Source of the DNA: Promicromonospora panici
Lineage (GTDB): Bacteria; Actinomycetota; Actinomycetes; Actinomycetales; Cellulomonadaceae
Assembly (NCBI RefSeq): GCF_900608595.1
Contig: NZ_UWYY01000013.1
Span: 164,862 to 228,861 of the forward strand
Length of the DNA: 64,000 nucleotides
Reading direction: 5' to 3'
Of this stretch, positions 15,918-24,573 are shown in pieces. Under the pieces are notes generated by a model. That model saw only the letters and a list, made by a program, of their open reading frames with translations, had not been told where the DNA came from and made no database searches. A program made the translations under genes and the position numbers. How positions within the stretch are numbered: the first letter of the stretch is position 1; every line of letters begins with the position of its first letter.

Positions 15918-15969
15918 CCGGTATAAGAATTCGGCGTCTTTACGCGTCCGGTGCATATAAGAACCGGGC
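15918..15969. promoter_or_regulatory. paired CCGG...TATAAGAA repeats, likely LysR-controlled promoter
   Basis: Two similar blocks, each starting CCGGT and holding TATAAGAA (15922-15929 and 15956-15963), lie 34 bp apart in the LysR/SDR intergenic region. The second block ends ACCGG, so CCGGT...ACCGG forms an inverted pair around it. Spacing and low G+C fit an LTTR binding and promoter region. Confidence 0.45.
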
Positions 15970-16003
15970 CGTTATGGAGACCCATCAATTGAACGGAGTG
16001 AAC

Positions 16004-16738
16004 GTGGGAAAGCTCGATGGCAAGGTGGCAGTGATCACCGGCGGCTCCGCCGGCATGGCACTGGCCGGCGCCAAGCTGTTCGTCGAAGAAGGAGCGTACG
16101 TCTTCATCCAGGGCCGGCGGAAGGACGCACTGGACGACGCCGTCAAGGAGATCGGCCGCAACGTCACCGCCGTCCAGGGTGACGCGTCCGACCTGGACGA
16201 CCTGGACCGCCTGTACGACACCGTCAAGCGGGAGAAGGGCTCGGTCGACGTGCTGTGGGCCCACGCCGGAAACGGTGAGGAGGCCGTCCTCGGCGAGATC
16301 AGCGAGGAACAGTTCGACCGCGCCTTCTCGCTCAACGCGCGCGGCACCCTGTTCACAGTGCAGAAGGCACTGCCGCTGATCAACGACCACGGCTCGATCG
16401 TGATGACCGGATCGAACGCCTCCCTCGGGGCCTTCCCCGGCTGGAGCCTCTACGCGGGAAGCAAGGCCGTCCAGCAGGCCTGGGCCCGCGTCTGGCTCAA
16501 CGAGCTGCGCGGCCGCAAGATCCGCGTCAACGTCCTGACCCCCGGCCAGGTCGCCACCGCCAAGCAGGAGGAACTGTTCGACGGCGCGACCATTGCCGCC
16601 TTCGAGTCCCTCATTCCGCGCGGAAAGATGGGCCGTCCCGAAGAGATCGCCACCGTCGCCCTGTTCCTCGCCTCCGACGACTCCAGCTACGTCAACGGCA
16701 TGGAGCTGGTCGCCGACGGTGGCGCCACGGCCATCTGA
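16004..16738 (+). CDS. SDR family NAD(P)-dependent oxidoreductase
   Basis: A classical short-chain dehydrogenase of 244 residues: GKVAVITGGSAGM nucleotide-binding motif (TGxxxGx type; here GGSAGMA), AHAG in place of NNAG, catalytic Ser in VMTGSNAS and Y-x3-K (LYAGSKA). GTG 16004 was chosen because GGAG lies 5 bp upstream and homologous SDRs start at this GKLDGK; an in-frame ATG at 15974 is possible. First gene of the LysR-linked operon. The substrate is not evident. Confidence 0.9.
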   Translation: MGKLDGKVAVITGGSAGMALAGAKLFVEEGAYVFIQGRRKDALDDAVKEIGRNVTAVQGDASDLDDLDRLYDTVKREKGSVDVLWAHAGNGEEAVLGEISEEQFDRAFSLNARGTLFTVQKALPLINDHGSIVMTGSNASLGAFPGWSLYAGSKAVQQAWARVWLNELRGRKIRVNVLTPGQVATAKQEELFDGATIAAFESLIPRGKMGRPEEIATVALFLASDDSSYVNGMELVADGGATAI

Positions 16739-16771
16739 ACCACACACGAGAACAGGAAGAGAGCACACCTC

Positions 16772-17395
16772 ATGAGCAGCATCACCTTCATCGGTGCGGG
16801 GAACATGGCCCGCACGATCGGCACGCTCGCGGTGGCGGGCGGCAACACCGTCGAGATCATGGCACGCGATCAGGTCAAAGCCGAGGTTCTGGCCAAGACC
16901 CTGGGCGGCGGCACGACGGCGGGCAAGTGGGGCGCTGTCCCAGCAGGGGACATCGTCATCACGGCCCTGCTGTACGCCGGTGTCGTCCCGGCCGTCGAGC
17001 AGTACGGAGACGCCCTCGCGGGCAAGACCATCGTCGACATCAGCAACCCCTTCAATGCCACGTTCGACGGCCTGGCCCACAGCGAGGAGACCTCGATCGC
17101 GCAGGAGGTCGCCAAGGTGGCGCCGGCCAGCGCCAGCGTGATGAAGGCCTTCAACACCATCTTCCGTAATGTCCTGGAGAATGGCCGGCCCAATGTCTTC
17201 TTTGCTGGCGACAATGCGCGGGCCAAGGCGGACGTGGCGGAATTCATCGAAAGCCTCCGGCTGCGCCCGCTGGACGTAGGTGGCCTGAAGATGGCGCACT
17301 GGCTGGAGGGGATGGGCGTGGTCACGATGGGCCTCGCCGGTAACGGCGTCGGCCACTGGGACTTCGCCCTCGGCGTCGACGAAATCAACAGCTGA
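16772..17395 (+). CDS. NADP oxidoreductase, F420-dependent-type (paralogue 1)
   Basis: A 207-residue protein of the NADPH:F420 oxidoreductase-like family with an N-terminal Rossmann motif (ITFIGAGNMARTIGTLAVAGG). It has the family's DISNPFN and MKAFNTIF segments and a helical C-terminal part. About half identical to the next gene by eye, so the two are tandem duplicates. Whether F420 is used cannot be read from the sequence. AGGAAGAGAG precedes the start; 33 bp after the SDR gene. Confidence 0.85.
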   Translation: MSSITFIGAGNMARTIGTLAVAGGNTVEIMARDQVKAEVLAKTLGGGTTAGKWGAVPAGDIVITALLYAGVVPAVEQYGDALAGKTIVDISNPFNATFDGLAHSEETSIAQEVAKVAPASASVMKAFNTIFRNVLENGRPNVFFAGDNARAKADVAEFIESLRLRPLDVGGLKMAHWLEGMGVVTMGLAGNGVGHWDFALGVDEINS

Positions 17396-17444
17396 TCCTC
17401 TGGGCATGCCGTTCGATTCAAACAAAAGAAAGAGAGCGATCACC

Positions 17445-18068
17445 ATGAGCAGCATCAGTTTCATCGGCCTGGGGGGCATGGCCGGCGCCATCGCCGCTCG
17501 CGCGGTCGAGGGCGGCAACTCAGTCGAGCTCATCGGCCGCGACGCGGCCAAGGCCAAGGGCCTGGCCGCCGAGCTCGGCGGCGGGGCCACGACCGGGACG
17601 TTCGGCGCCGTCCCTGCCGGCGACATCGTCGTTCTCGCCGTGCCGTACACCAGCGCCGTGCCGGTCGTCACCCAGTACGGGGACGCACTGGCCGGCAAGG
17701 TCATCATCGACATCTCCAACACCTTCAACGCCGACGCCACCGGGCTCGTCACTCCTGACGGCACCTCCGGTGCGCAGGAGATCGCCAAGGCAGTCCCGGC
17801 GAGCGCGCACGTCGTCAAGGCGTTCAACACGGTTTTCGGCCACGTCCTGGCCCAGGGGCGTCCGTTGGACGTGTTCTTCGCCGGGGACGACGCGCGGGCC
17901 AAGGCCGGCGTGTCGGCGTTCATCGAGAGCCTCGGCCTGCGTCCCCTCGACGTCGGCGGCCTGGAGATGGCCCGCTGGCTGGAAGGGGTCGGGCCGCTGC
18001 TGATGGGCCTGGCCCGCAACGGCGCCGGGACCTTCGACATCGCCCTCAGCCTCGACCTCCCTGGCTGA
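17445..18068 (+). CDS. NADP oxidoreductase, F420-dependent-type (paralogue 2)
   Basis: A 207-residue close paralogue of the preceding gene: ISFIGLGGMAGAIAARAVEGG, DISNTFNAD, VKAFNTVFGHVL, FFAGDDARAKAGV and the same length. ATG 17445 with AAAGAAAGAG upstream was chosen over an in-frame ATG at 17406 because it aligns with paralogue 1. The catalytic substrate may differ between the copies: the loop after the Rossmann motif and the tail diverge most. Confidence 0.85.
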   Translation: MSSISFIGLGGMAGAIAARAVEGGNSVELIGRDAAKAKGLAAELGGGATTGTFGAVPAGDIVVLAVPYTSAVPVVTQYGDALAGKVIIDISNTFNADATGLVTPDGTSGAQEIAKAVPASAHVVKAFNTVFGHVLAQGRPLDVFFAGDDARAKAGVSAFIESLGLRPLDVGGLEMARWLEGVGPLLMGLARNGAGTFDIALSLDLPG

Positions 18069-18131
18069 GCCCTGGCTGAGCGCACCTGCACCACCAGTCC
18101 TCGCGCCACATCACTCACAAGGAGCAGTAGC

Positions 18132-19076
18132 TTGCGCGTCTTCGTCACTGGCGGGACCGGCCACTCCGGTTCGTACATCATCCCCGAACTCATCGCGGCC
18201 GGGCACGAGGTCACCGGCCTGGCCCGGTCGGACACGGCGGCGGCGACGCTGTCCGCACGCGGCGCGAAGGTACGCGCCGGTGACCTCCAGGACCTCGACG
18301 GGCTCAAGGAGGCGGCGGCGGACTCCGACGGCGTCATCCATGTCGCGCACCGGCAAGACCTGCTGCCGTCCGGCGGGGTCGCCGCCGTGGCCGCCGCGGA
18401 GGTCCCGATCATGCTCGCGTACGGCGAGGCGCTCACGGGAACCGGAAAGCCGCTGGTCGTGGCGGGAAGCATCGGCTCGCCCGGGAACGAGGGGATCCTG
18501 GGCCGGCCGGCCACCGAGGACGACCCGGCGCTTCCCGTCGGAGACGAGCACAAGGGCACGCTGCGGGCCCGAAACGTCGTGGAGTCCGCCGTGATCGACC
18601 TCGCGGAGCGGGGGGTGCGGTCCTCGGTCGTGCGGCTTGCCAACATCGCGCACAGCACTACCGACAGTGCCGGTTTCCTTCCCACGCTGATCGCGCTCGC
18701 GAAGGACCGAGGCTTCGCGGGCTATCCCGGAGAGGGCGCGAACCGGTGGAACGCCGTGCACTCCCGCGATGCCGCCTCCTTGTTCCGCCTGGCGCTGGAG
18801 AAAGGCCCGGCCGGCAAGTACTGGCACGCGATCGGGGACGGAGGCATCCCGTTCCGCGAGATCGCCGAGGCCATCGGCAGCCGCTTGGGCGTGCCCGCCG
18901 TGAGCGTGCCCCTGGACGAACTGATGCTGCCGGGACACTTCGGGTTCCTCGCGAACGTCGTCACGCAGAGCTACCCGGTGTCCAACCTCATCACCCGCCG
19001 GACCCTCGGCTGGGAACCCGCTCAGCCCGGTTTGCTCGCCGGTCTGGACAACGGCCACTACTTCCCCGGGAGCTGA
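18132..19076 (+). CDS. NAD-dependent epimerase/dehydratase-like extended SDR
   Basis: A 314-residue extended SDR starting RVFVTGGTGHSGSYIIPELIAAGHEVTGLAR (TGxxGxxG type), with a GDLQD segment and HVAH in the cofactor loop. The usual active-site Y-x3-K is not apparent in its normal place, so it may be an atypical NmrA/epimerase-like reductase or a redox sensor. TTG 18132 follows AAGGAG. The next gene starts 1 bp after its stop. Confidence 0.82.
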   Translation: MRVFVTGGTGHSGSYIIPELIAAGHEVTGLARSDTAAATLSARGAKVRAGDLQDLDGLKEAAADSDGVIHVAHRQDLLPSGGVAAVAAAEVPIMLAYGEALTGTGKPLVVAGSIGSPGNEGILGRPATEDDPALPVGDEHKGTLRARNVVESAVIDLAERGVRSSVVRLANIAHSTTDSAGFLPTLIALAKDRGFAGYPGEGANRWNAVHSRDAASLFRLALEKGPAGKYWHAIGDGGIPFREIAEAIGSRLGVPAVSVPLDELMLPGHFGFLANVVTQSYPVSNLITRRTLGWEPAQPGLLAGLDNGHYFPGS

Positions 19077-19077
19077 T

Positions 19078-19746
19078 ATGACGACTGTGGGATTTCTCGG
19101 AAGCGGACACCTGGGCGGTAGCATCGCGCGGCTCGCCATCGCGGCAGGCCACCGGGTCGTGCTCAGCAACTCGCGCGGTCCCGAGACGCTCGCGGACATG
19201 GCCGCGGAACTGGGGCCGCGGGCGTCCGCAGCGACGAGCGGGGAGGCCGTGGCGGCCGCTGACATCGTCGTGGTCTCGGTGCCGGTCAAGGCCTTTCCCG
19301 GCCTGCCCGCCACGCCACTGGCGGGCAAGACCGTCATCGACACGTGCAACTACGGCCCCGAGCGTGACGGGCACATCCCCGAGCTCGACAGCACGTCGCT
19401 CACCTCGAGCGAACTGGTGCTGCGGTACGTCCCGGACGCCATGTTCGTGAAAGCGTTCAACAGCATCTTCTTCAAGCACCTGCTGTCGCTCGCCCGCCCG
19501 GCGGGGGCGGCCGACCGCTCGTACCTACCGATCGCCGGGGACTCCGCGCCGGCGAAAGCGGCGGTGACCGAGTTCATCGACTCCGTCGGATACGGCGTGG
19601 TGGACGCCGGACGGCTGGCCGACAGCTGGCGGCAGGCAACGGGCACGCCTGTGTGGGGAACGCCGTACGGGCCGCCCTCGAACGAGAAGGGACGGCCGGC
19701 CGGCGAGGACGCGATCCGCGCGGCACTGGCCACCGCAACGCGGTAG
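19078..19746 (+). CDS. NADP oxidoreductase, F420-dependent-type (paralogue 3)
   Basis: A 222-residue Rossmann protein of the same F420/NADP reductase superfamily (VGFLGSGHLGGSIARLAIAAGHRVVLSNSRGPETL), with VIDTCNYGPERDGH and FVKAFNSIFFKHL. It is more divergent than the other two and matches the subgroup with a NSRGP loop that binds the NADPH phosphate. ATG 19078 lies 1 bp after the previous stop, so it is the last gene of a tightly packed operon. Substrate unknown. Confidence 0.82.
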   Translation: MTTVGFLGSGHLGGSIARLAIAAGHRVVLSNSRGPETLADMAAELGPRASAATSGEAVAAADIVVVSVPVKAFPGLPATPLAGKTVIDTCNYGPERDGHIPELDSTSLTSSELVLRYVPDAMFVKAFNSIFFKHLLSLARPAGAADRSYLPIAGDSAPAKAAVTEFIDSVGYGVVDAGRLADSWRQATGTPVWGTPYGPPSNEKGRPAGEDAIRAALATATR

Positions 19747-19886
19747 CTGCAAGCTGGCGGCGGTCGTGCTTGTGGCCGTCCTCATCGCCGTCAGCCTGCT
19801 CCGTCTGCTGCGGGACCTGTAGTGAGTTGCCCGGGCCGCGCTGTGCTGCTCGACTTGGCGGACGACAGCCGAGGAGGCAGAGCCAA

Positions 19887-20186
19887 ATGACCGACCACGT
19901 GCCCGACCCACAGGTCGCCCACCTGCCCGATGCGGCGGCGAAGACGGTCACCGAAGCCGTGGTCGAGTACGAGGCGCGCGAGACGCTGGAAGCACAGTGC
20001 GCCAAGGACGCCGACAAGCTCGAATGCCTGCTCCAAGCCCTGGAGTACCGCGCGGCCGGCTACCAGCACGTCCAGAAGTGGATCGACAGCTCCCGCGCGG
20101 GCATCACGACGTCGTTCGCGGCACGCGTGGCCGACGCCGCCCTGGCGGGCAGCACCATAACCTGGCACGACCAGGCCCAGTTCTGA
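19887..20186 (+). pseudogene. C-terminal remnant of an HD-domain hydrolase
   Basis: The 99-residue frame matches only the second half of YfbR-like HD nucleotidases (A-Q-C-A-K-D-A-D-K-L-E-C-L-L-Q-A-L-E-Y-R-A and KWIDSSRAG segments). The N-terminal half with the metal-binding H...HD motif is absent; the sequence just upstream in another frame (DLADDSRGG) looks like its frameshifted relic. A GAGGAG site and ATG at 19887 exist, so a short product could be made, but it would lack the active site. At 19750-19820 a separate short frame reads like the end of a membrane helix, another relic. Confidence 0.65.
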
Positions 20187-20253
20187 CTCAGAGCAGCCCG
20201 CGGTCGGTCCGAAGGAGGCTCACGATGCGCCGTCGGACACCAGCGAGAAGTAG

Positions 20254-20548
20254 CTACGTGGCTACCGCCTTGACCAGCACTGATGCGCGGTGGCCGCTGG
20301 CGGCTTCGGCGTCTTCGTCGACATCCCAACCGCACGACTGGTAGAAGCGGACGGCCGGTTCACGGCCGGTTGCCACCCAGATGCGTTCGGACCTGAGATC
20401 GACCGCCCACCGTTCGAGCCGTCCGAGCAACGCAGCGCCCACCTGGCGGCGGCGAAATCCGGGGTGCACGACCATGCCGACTATCCATGGCGTCGCCTGC
20501 GGCAGATACTCCACCAGGTGGCCTGTCGCCCAAGTTCTCGATCGTCAT
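20254..20548 (-). pseudogene. truncated GNAT N-acetyltransferase
   Basis: The frame encodes the C-terminal part of a GNAT acetyltransferase: strand beta4 (WIVGMVVHPGFRRRQVGAALLGRLERWA, the acetyl-CoA loop with R-R-x-x-V-G) and FYQSCGWDV near the end. The N-terminal ~60 residues are missing; the frame closes at a stop around 20549 and no start with a ribosome site is seen (a GTG at 20514 is the best). It sits beside the HD remnant in a degenerated 0.9-kb stretch. Confidence 0.65.
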
Positions 20549-20619
20549 GTGGTCGTTCATCCGCTTGAGGGTGGCTCAGGGTCAAGTCGAAGGCAACGGA
20601 AAATCGCGTCGACGGGCCA

Positions 20620-21069
20620 CTACCCGGTGCCGTCGACGGCGTCGCGCTGGCCTGGTCGCACCTCGATGCCGCCATGCGACCCTCCCGACACCCTGGTCTC
20701 CGAGGGAACCAGGTCATAGCGCTCCCGCGCGACCAGGACCTCGACGATGTGCGCCTCGGCCCACTGCCCGATCGCGCTCAGCGGCGCGTGCAGCGTCTGC
20801 CCCAGGTCGGTCAGCTCGTACTCGACACGGGGCGGGACCTCGGCGAAGACGATCCGGTTGACCAGCCCGTCACGTTCGAGGTCCCGCAGCGTCTCGGTGA
20901 GGACCTTCCCGCTGATGCCCTCGACGGCGCTCTTCAGGTCCCGGAAACGCGTCCGGCCCCTCCCGAGGACGATCACGATCATCGCCGTCCACTTGTTGGC
21001 GATCCGAGCCAGCGACGTCCGCGAGGGGCAGGTCGAGGTGAGCACGTTCCAGTCAGGTTCGTATGTCAT
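20620..21069 (-). CDS. HxlR family transcriptional regulator
   Basis: A 149-residue HxlR regulator: conserved Cys in TSTCPSRTSLARIANKWTAMIVIVL, then FRDLKSAVEGISGKVLTETLRDLERDGLV and the wing VEYELTDLGQTL. The C-terminal ~30 residues extend beyond the usual domain. Divergent from a SnoaL-like gene across a 92-bp region with repeated and palindromic sites, so it probably controls that gene and itself in response to a reactive compound. Confidence 0.9.
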   Translation of the reverse strand: MTYEPDWNVLTSTCPSRTSLARIANKWTAMIVIVLGRGRTRFRDLKSAVEGISGKVLTETLRDLERDGLVNRIVFAEVPPRVEYELTDLGQTLHAPLSAIGQWAEAHIVEVLVARERYDLVPSETRVSGGSHGGIEVRPGQRDAVDGTG

Positions 21070-21082
21070 ACGTCACAGTGCT

Positions 21083-21124
21083 CCGATAGTTACGTTGAGG
21101 TGACTGGTTTCGGATAGTGACTAT
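21083..21124. promoter_or_regulatory. HxlR operator region (two GATAGT repeats, one palindrome)
   Basis: CCGATAGTTAC (21083-21093) and CGGATAGTGAC (21111-21121) are direct repeats 28 bp apart. The second overlaps a perfect inverted repeat ATAGT-G-ACTAT (21114-21124), the kind of half-site known for HxlR/YodB/QorR regulators. It lies between the HxlR and SnoaL starts. Confidence 0.55.
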
Positions 21125-21161
21125 AGGCGGGACGCAGGAACAACGCTCAAAGGAGAAACCG

Positions 21162-21566
21162 ATGACCGAGTCCGTCAACACCGCCGTGGTCGCCCAGCAG
21201 TACTACGAGGCGATGTCCGCCGGCGCCATCCCGGCGGGTACCGCGCTCTTCGCCGACGACATCGCATGGCACCAGCCCGGCGGCAACCGGTTCTCCGGCA
21301 CCCGCGACAGCGCAGCTGCCGTGGGGGAGATGCTCGGCGGCCAGATGGCCCTGACCGAGGGCACGTTCGAGCTGAGGTTCACCGGCGGGCCGATGGTCAA
21401 CGGTGCGCTGGCAGCCCTGCCGGTCCACTTCTCGGGCAAGCGCGCGGGCGCCGAGATGGCGATGGCCGGGGTGGACGTGCTGCGCGTCGAAGACGGCAAG
21501 ATCGTCGAGATGTGGCTCTTCTCGGCCGACCAGGAAGCCGAGGACGCCTTCTGGGGCAAGGCCTGA
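21162..21566 (+). CDS. SnoaL/NTF2-like family protein
   Basis: A 134-residue protein with the NTF2-like cone fold: QQYYEAMSAGAIPAGTALFADDIAWHQPGGNRFSGT, then VHFSGKRAGAEMAMAGVDVLRVEDGKIVEMWLFSADQ. The final E-M-W strand is typical. Could be an isomerase, hydrolase or detoxifying enzyme; catalytic residues cannot be fixed. AAGGAG lies before ATG 21162. Probably under the divergent HxlR regulator. Confidence 0.85.
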   Translation: MTESVNTAVVAQQYYEAMSAGAIPAGTALFADDIAWHQPGGNRFSGTRDSAAAVGEMLGGQMALTEGTFELRFTGGPMVNGALAALPVHFSGKRAGAEMAMAGVDVLRVEDGKIVEMWLFSADQEAEDAFWGKA

Positions 21567-21773
21567 TCGGCAGCGACGCCACTAACGTGACGAGGTGTGA
21601 GAGCCGCGGTGCTCGGTCGTCCGGGGCTACGGGCATGACACATGTCATGGATGCGGCGTGCGAAGGACCCCGGAAGCGGTGACAGGCAGGCACTTCTGGG
21701 CTGCGGCACCGACCGGTGGACTGGAGCCAGCACGGGGGACCCCCCGGGACATCCGCACCGTCAGGAGCACACC

Positions 21774-22331
21774 ATGAGCCTCGTCGACACCCTCCAGGAC
21801 CTCGTCGCGCAGGTACCCGATCTCGTCCAGCCGGTCATCGTCGCCGCCGCAGGTGCCATCCCCTTCATCGAGGGCGAGGGCGGCGTCGCGATCGGCATCG
21901 TCGGCGGCATCGCGCCGGTCGTCGCCGCGATCGCCGCGATGGCCGGCAACTTCCTCAGCGTGGCGGTGCTCGTGCTGCTGAGCTCCGGTGCGCGCGACGC
22001 CGTCGTGACCCGGCGCCGCGAGAAGGTCCTGGCGCGCGACGGTGCGCCGGTGGGAGCCGGGTCCACGCTGGAAATACCGCCGGGCGAGAGGCACGACGGC
22101 AGCCGGAGCGCCGCCCGCCGCGCGAAGTTCCAGCGCGCCTACGAGCGCTACGGCGTACCCGGCGTGAGCCTGCTCGGCCCCCTGCTGCTGCCCACGCACT
22201 TCACGGCCACGATGCTCGCCGCCTCCGGCGTCGGCAAGGCCCGCATCCTCGTCTGGCAGGCGATCGCGATCATCGGGTGGACGACGATCACCGCGCTCGT
22301 CATCGGCGGCGTGTTCCAGGCCGTCGCCTGA
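21774..22331 (+). CDS. small multidrug export family membrane protein
   Basis: A 185-residue membrane protein of the Sm_multidrug_ex (PF06695-like) family. It has a re-entrant/TM segment with the family motif AGAIPFIEGEGGVAIGI (~residues 24-40), a second TM pair (VVAAIAAMAGNFLSVAVLVLL), a cytoplasmic basic loop, and a C-terminal pair with GVPGVSLLGPLLLPTHFTATMLAASGV. It resembles DedA-type folds. The name is historical; export function is not proven for most members. TCAGGAG precedes the start. Confidence 0.82.
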   Translation: MSLVDTLQDLVAQVPDLVQPVIVAAAGAIPFIEGEGGVAIGIVGGIAPVVAAIAAMAGNFLSVAVLVLLSSGARDAVVTRRREKVLARDGAPVGAGSTLEIPPGERHDGSRSAARRAKFQRAYERYGVPGVSLLGPLLLPTHFTATMLAASGVGKARILVWQAIAIIGWTTITALVIGGVFQAVA

Positions 22332-22386
22332 CCCGAACCGTGCGGCCGGCTGTGATCCGGGGCGACGTCCGTGGCAGCATGCGGGC

Positions 22387-22962
22387 ATGAAGCTGCACGA
22401 GCGGATCGATGGCCGGCTACGCGAGTTCGTCGAGCGGCAGCAGGTGTTCTTCGTGGCGACGGCGCCACTCGCCGCTGACGGGCACGTCAACGTCTCGCCG
22501 CGTGGTGTCCCCGGCACCTTCGCCGTGCTCGACGACCACACGTTCGCGTGGCTCGACGGCACCGGGAGCGGCAGCGAGACGGTGGCGCACCTGCGGGAGA
22601 ACGGCCGGATCACCCTGATGTTCTGCGCGTTCGACGGCCCGCCGAACATCGTTCGGCTCCACGGCACCGGCCGCGTCGTGACCCGGTACGACGACGAGTA
22701 CCCCGCCCTCGCGAGCCGGTTCACCGACCTGCCCGGTGCCCGCGCGGTGATCGTGGTCGACGTCGAACGCGTCTCCGACAGCTGCGGCTGGGGTGTGCCC
22801 CTCATGTCCTACGAGGGCGAGCGGGGAATCATCGGGCCGTACTTCGAGCGCAAGGGCGAGGCCGGGCAGCAGGAGTTCCGGCGGCAGAAGAACCTGACGA
22901 GCATCGACGGCCTGCCCGCCTACGACGTCGACCCGCTCGCCGAGCCGGACCTGGTCTCGTGA
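22387..22962 (+). CDS. pyridoxamine 5'-phosphate oxidase family (FMN-binding) protein
   Basis: A 191-residue split-barrel flavoprotein: QQVFFVATAPLAADGHVNVSPRG near the start, FAWLDGTGSGSETVAHLRENGRITLMFCAF and VRLHGTGRVV as FMN-barrel strands. The tail ASIDGLPAYDVDP-like segment is typical of this subgroup of unknown substrate. A stand-alone gene following the exporter on the same strand by 55 bp. Confidence 0.85.
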   Translation: MKLHERIDGRLREFVERQQVFFVATAPLAADGHVNVSPRGVPGTFAVLDDHTFAWLDGTGSGSETVAHLRENGRITLMFCAFDGPPNIVRLHGTGRVVTRYDDEYPALASRFTDLPGARAVIVVDVERVSDSCGWGVPLMSYEGERGIIGPYFERKGEAGQQEFRRQKNLTSIDGLPAYDVDPLAEPDLVS

Positions 22963-23085
22963 CCCGCCGGGCACCGGTAACAGCGCTCGCCTGACCCGTC
23001 CTCGGGTCGTGGCCGGGGCGGCGACCAGCGTCACCTACCCGTACGAGTACTTCCGACGCTCCTACCTCCTGGGACACGAACCGGC

Positions 23086-24450
23086 ATGAAGCCATCCACG
23101 CCGCAGCGGGACCTGATTCCGTTCCGCACCGCCGTCCGCACGTGGTTCGCGATCTCCTGGCAGACGTTCGGCGGGCCCGCCGGCCAGATCGCCGTCATGC
23201 AGCGCACCCTGGTGGACGAGAAACGTTGGATCGGGCAGGGGCGGTTCCTGCACGCCCTCAACTACTGCATGCTCCTGCCCGGCCCGGAGGCCCAGCAGCT
23301 CGCCGTCTACGCCGGCTGGCTGCTCAACGGCTGGCGCGGCGGCCTGGTCGCGGGCAGCCTGTTCGTGCTGCCGGGGATGCTCGCCCTGCTGGTGCTCTCC
23401 GCCGTCTATGTCGCGTTCGGCGAGACCACCGTCGTCTCGGCGGTGTTCGCCGGGCTGGCCCCGGCCGTCCTGGCCATCGTGGTCCAGGCCGTGCTCCGCG
23501 TGGGGCGCCGTGCCCTGATCAGCCCCGCCCTGGTGGCGCTCGCGGTCGGCGCGTTCGTGGCCCTCACGATGTTCGCGGTGCCGTTCCCGCTCGTCGTCCT
23601 CGGGGCGGGTGCGATCGGGTGGCTGGTGCACCGGTACGTGCCGCGCTGGATCACCACGCCCACCCGTCGCGAGCAGTCCGACGGCCCCGCGCCCCTCATT
23701 CCCGACGACGCCCTGCACGCCGAGCGACCGTCCGGTCGCCGCGCACTGCGGATCTTGGTGCTGGGCCTGTTGGCGTGGTCGCTCCCGGTCGTCGTCGTCG
23801 CGCTGCTGACGGGCATCGGCAGTGTGTTCACCCAGCAAGGGCTGTTCTTCTCCGGCAGCGCCCTGGTGACGTTCGGCGGCGCCTACGCGGTGCTGGCGTA
23901 TGTCGCGCAGCGCGCGGTGGAGACCTATGCGTGGGTCACGCCCGGGGAGATGACGCGGGGCCTGGCGCTGGCCGAGACCACACCCGGCCCGCTGATCATG
24001 GTCGTCCAGTTCGTCGCGTTCCTTGGTGCCTACCGCAACCCCGGTGACCTCGATCCGTGGGCCGCCGCCCTGCTCGGCGCGCTGCTCACCACGTGGGTCA
24101 CATTCGTGCCGTCGTTCCTGTTCATCTTCCTCGGTGCTCCCTACGTCGAACGGCTCCGGGGAAACAAGTCCCTGTCCGCCGCGCTGACGGGCATCACCGC
24201 GGCGGTCGTCGGCGTCATCGCCAACCTGGCCGTCTACTTCACCACCCACACTCTCTTCGCCACCTCGAGCTCCTGGACGGCCGGCCCGTTGACGCTCGAC
24301 GTCCCCGACCTTGCCACGCTCCAGCCCGCAGCCCTCGGCATCGCGGTGCTGGCCGCCCTGCTGCTGTTCGTGGTGCGCTGGTCGGTGCTGCGGACGCTGG
24401 GAGTCTGCGCAGTGGCCGGCCTCGCGCTGGGTCTGGCCGGGCTGCTCTGA
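23086..24450 (+). CDS. chrA: chromate transporter
   Basis: A 454-residue membrane protein of the CHR superfamily, long-chain form with two homologous halves. The first half has FGGPAGQIAVMQRTLVDEKRW and LLPGPEAQQLAVYAGW; the second repeats FGGAYAVLAYVAQ and LAETTPGPLIMVVQFVAFLGAY. About ten to twelve transmembrane segments. Members expel chromate, driven by the membrane potential, though some act on other oxyanions. No chrB regulator lies nearby. Confidence 0.92.
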   Translation: MKPSTPQRDLIPFRTAVRTWFAISWQTFGGPAGQIAVMQRTLVDEKRWIGQGRFLHALNYCMLLPGPEAQQLAVYAGWLLNGWRGGLVAGSLFVLPGMLALLVLSAVYVAFGETTVVSAVFAGLAPAVLAIVVQAVLRVGRRALISPALVALAVGAFVALTMFAVPFPLVVLGAGAIGWLVHRYVPRWITTPTRREQSDGPAPLIPDDALHAERPSGRRALRILVLGLLAWSLPVVVVALLTGIGSVFTQQGLFFSGSALVTFGGAYAVLAYVAQRAVETYAWVTPGEMTRGLALAETTPGPLIMVVQFVAFLGAYRNPGDLDPWAAALLGALLTTWVTFVPSFLFIFLGAPYVERLRGNKSLSAALTGITAAVVGVIANLAVYFTTHTLFATSSSWTAGPLTLDVPDLATLQPAALGIAVLAALLLFVVRWSVLRTLGVCAVAGLALGLAGLL

Positions 24451-24512
24451 CCCGAGGTCTGACCGGCCTGGTCGTGCCGCCAGGGCGGGCTCAGCCATAG
24501 AATCGCCAGGAA

Positions 24513-24527
24513 CGATCATCATGATCG
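24513..24527. promoter_or_regulatory. palindrome before the LLM oxidoreductase gene
   Basis: CGATCAT-C-ATGATCG is a perfect 7+1+7 inverted repeat 47 bp upstream of the start, in an unusually A+T-rich patch. It is a good operator candidate; the regulator is unknown. Confidence 0.45.
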
Positions 24528-24573
24528 GATTTCATCGCTTTTCACGATGAGGGAGCGCCTCTAGCGTGAAGGC

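Noticed and set aside
15899..18685. 928-codon minus-strand frame
   Set aside because: Antisense shadow of the SDR/NADP oxidoreductase operon, whose five genes have clear motifs and ribosome sites.
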